64,000 bases of DNA. Origin: Verrucomicrobiales bacterium (lineage in GTDB: Bacteria; Verrucomicrobiota; Verrucomicrobiia; Verrucomicrobiales; DEV007). Within the stretch, counting starts at the first letter, position 1; every line of letters begins with the position of its first letter. Positions 63,639 through 64,000 of this stretch are shown piece by piece. The DNA is taken from assembly GCA_016795505.1 (NCBI GenBank), contig JAEUHH010000094.1, positions 1-64,000 of the forward strand, read 5' to 3'. A program made the translations under genes and the position numbers. The notes beneath the pieces were generated by a model. The model made no database searches and was not told where the DNA came from. It saw nothing but the letters and a program-made list of their open reading frames with translations.

Positions 63639-64000
63639 AGCCTCCTCCCGGCGCAGGATTTCCCGCACCACCGGAAGGGCTTTTCGAAACGCATCATGCA
63701 ACTCCACCACATCAGGCATTCTGACCGCCGCGAACGCCGGCTCCATCTGATCCGCCGTGATGCGATCATGGCGGACCATGAAGGCGATGTCGTCCATGTC
63801 CTGAGGATCTGCCCCACGCATCATTTTGGTCAGGATCAGATCGATGCTATGCGGGCGAAGAAGCTCCAGCCAACGTGTCTTGGGTCTACCCACAGCGACC
63901 AACTGGCGTTCCCAATCCGGCCTCAAGAAAATCTGATCCTCCTGAAACAAGTGGGTAATGTAGAGTCCCTTGGGCTCAAGATACAGATTCGTCTCCTCGA
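63630..64000 (-). CDS. Nucleotidyltransferase-like protein (DUF6036 type), 5'-truncated by window
   Basis: The frame is open to the right edge, so only the C-terminal 123 or so residues are seen. The segment GLYITHLFQEDQIFLRPDWE, then LLRPHSIDLILTKMMRG and DPQDMDDIAFMVRHD, matches the C-terminal half of DUF6036-type proteins, a nucleotidyltransferase-fold family related to toxin-antitoxin or abortive-infection components. The N-terminal half with the GS and DxD motifs is outside. The gene overlaps the sialidase-like stop by nine bases. Whether an antitoxin-like partner gene sits next to it cannot be known from this window. Confidence 0.6.
   Translation of the reverse strand, partial: EETNLYLEPKGLYITHLFQEDQIFLRPDWERQLVAVGRPKTRWLELLRPHSIDLILTKMMRGADPQDMDDIAFMVRHDRITADQMEPAFAAVRMPDVVELHDAFRKALPVVREILRREEASF

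Overview
The window looks like a chromosomal segment of a member of the Verrucomicrobiota, probably Verrucomicrobiia. The main reason is a five-gene block (22447-29671) matching, in order and in protein features, the Akkermansia Amuc_1098 to Amuc_1102 pilus-like locus. Other support is several secreted proteins of types common in this phylum (PQQ-like beta-propellers, one with an SHD1 domain; ThuA; Tat-exported Gfo/Idh/MocA; FG-GAP), high GC and a dcw-type division cluster. The assignment is inference from gene content; no rRNA or tRNA gene was seen.

Layout. 1-13 kb: a heptamer repeat, a LolC/FtsX-type permease, DedA, a Ca/Na antiporter, two secreted proteins, a Tat-type FAD oxidoreductase, a thioesterase / membrane protein / acyl-CoA-ligase-like operon, an FHA protein, a ThuA protein and an SDR. 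The antiporter and SDR genes both end inside the same 135-bp repeat family, in opposite orientation. 13-19 kb: a repeat-rich gap with a 22-bp minisatellite, a small conserved protein, an FG-GAP protein, a Gfo/Idh/MocA oxidoreductase and a Uma2 remnant. 19-22 kb: coaE-rho-RNase D. 22-30 kb: the Amuc_1098-1102-like operon, then a UDP-glucuronate decarboxylase-like gene. 30-40 kb: ddl-ftsQ-ftsA-ftsZ flanked by two PQQ-like propeller genes. FtsZ has a very long Pro/Ala-rich linker. 40-44 kb: a lower-GC island of three uncharacterised genes and a secreted transglutaminase-like protein. 44-47 kb: a CPBP protease and an SHD1-propeller. 47-55 kb: an SF1 helicase, HemW, and a circularly permuted ATP-grasp / alpha-E / transglutaminase operon. 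55-64 kb: a TraB-like protein, a CxxCH-containing alpha/alpha-toroid protein, a membrane-anchored unknown, DprA, a GntR / aldolase / NTF2-like / sialidase-like operon, and a nucleotidyltransferase-like gene running off the right edge.

The least explained signal is a family of 16 short units on a strict 22-bp period, spread over seven clusters. Each unit has a central ACCCTGT and complementary CCGAT/ATCGG ends. Six clusters are intergenic and one lies in frame inside hemW. Arrays of 7, 8, 22 and 135 bp are also present. The protein machinery is mostly recognisable; the repeats are where something undescribed is most likely.
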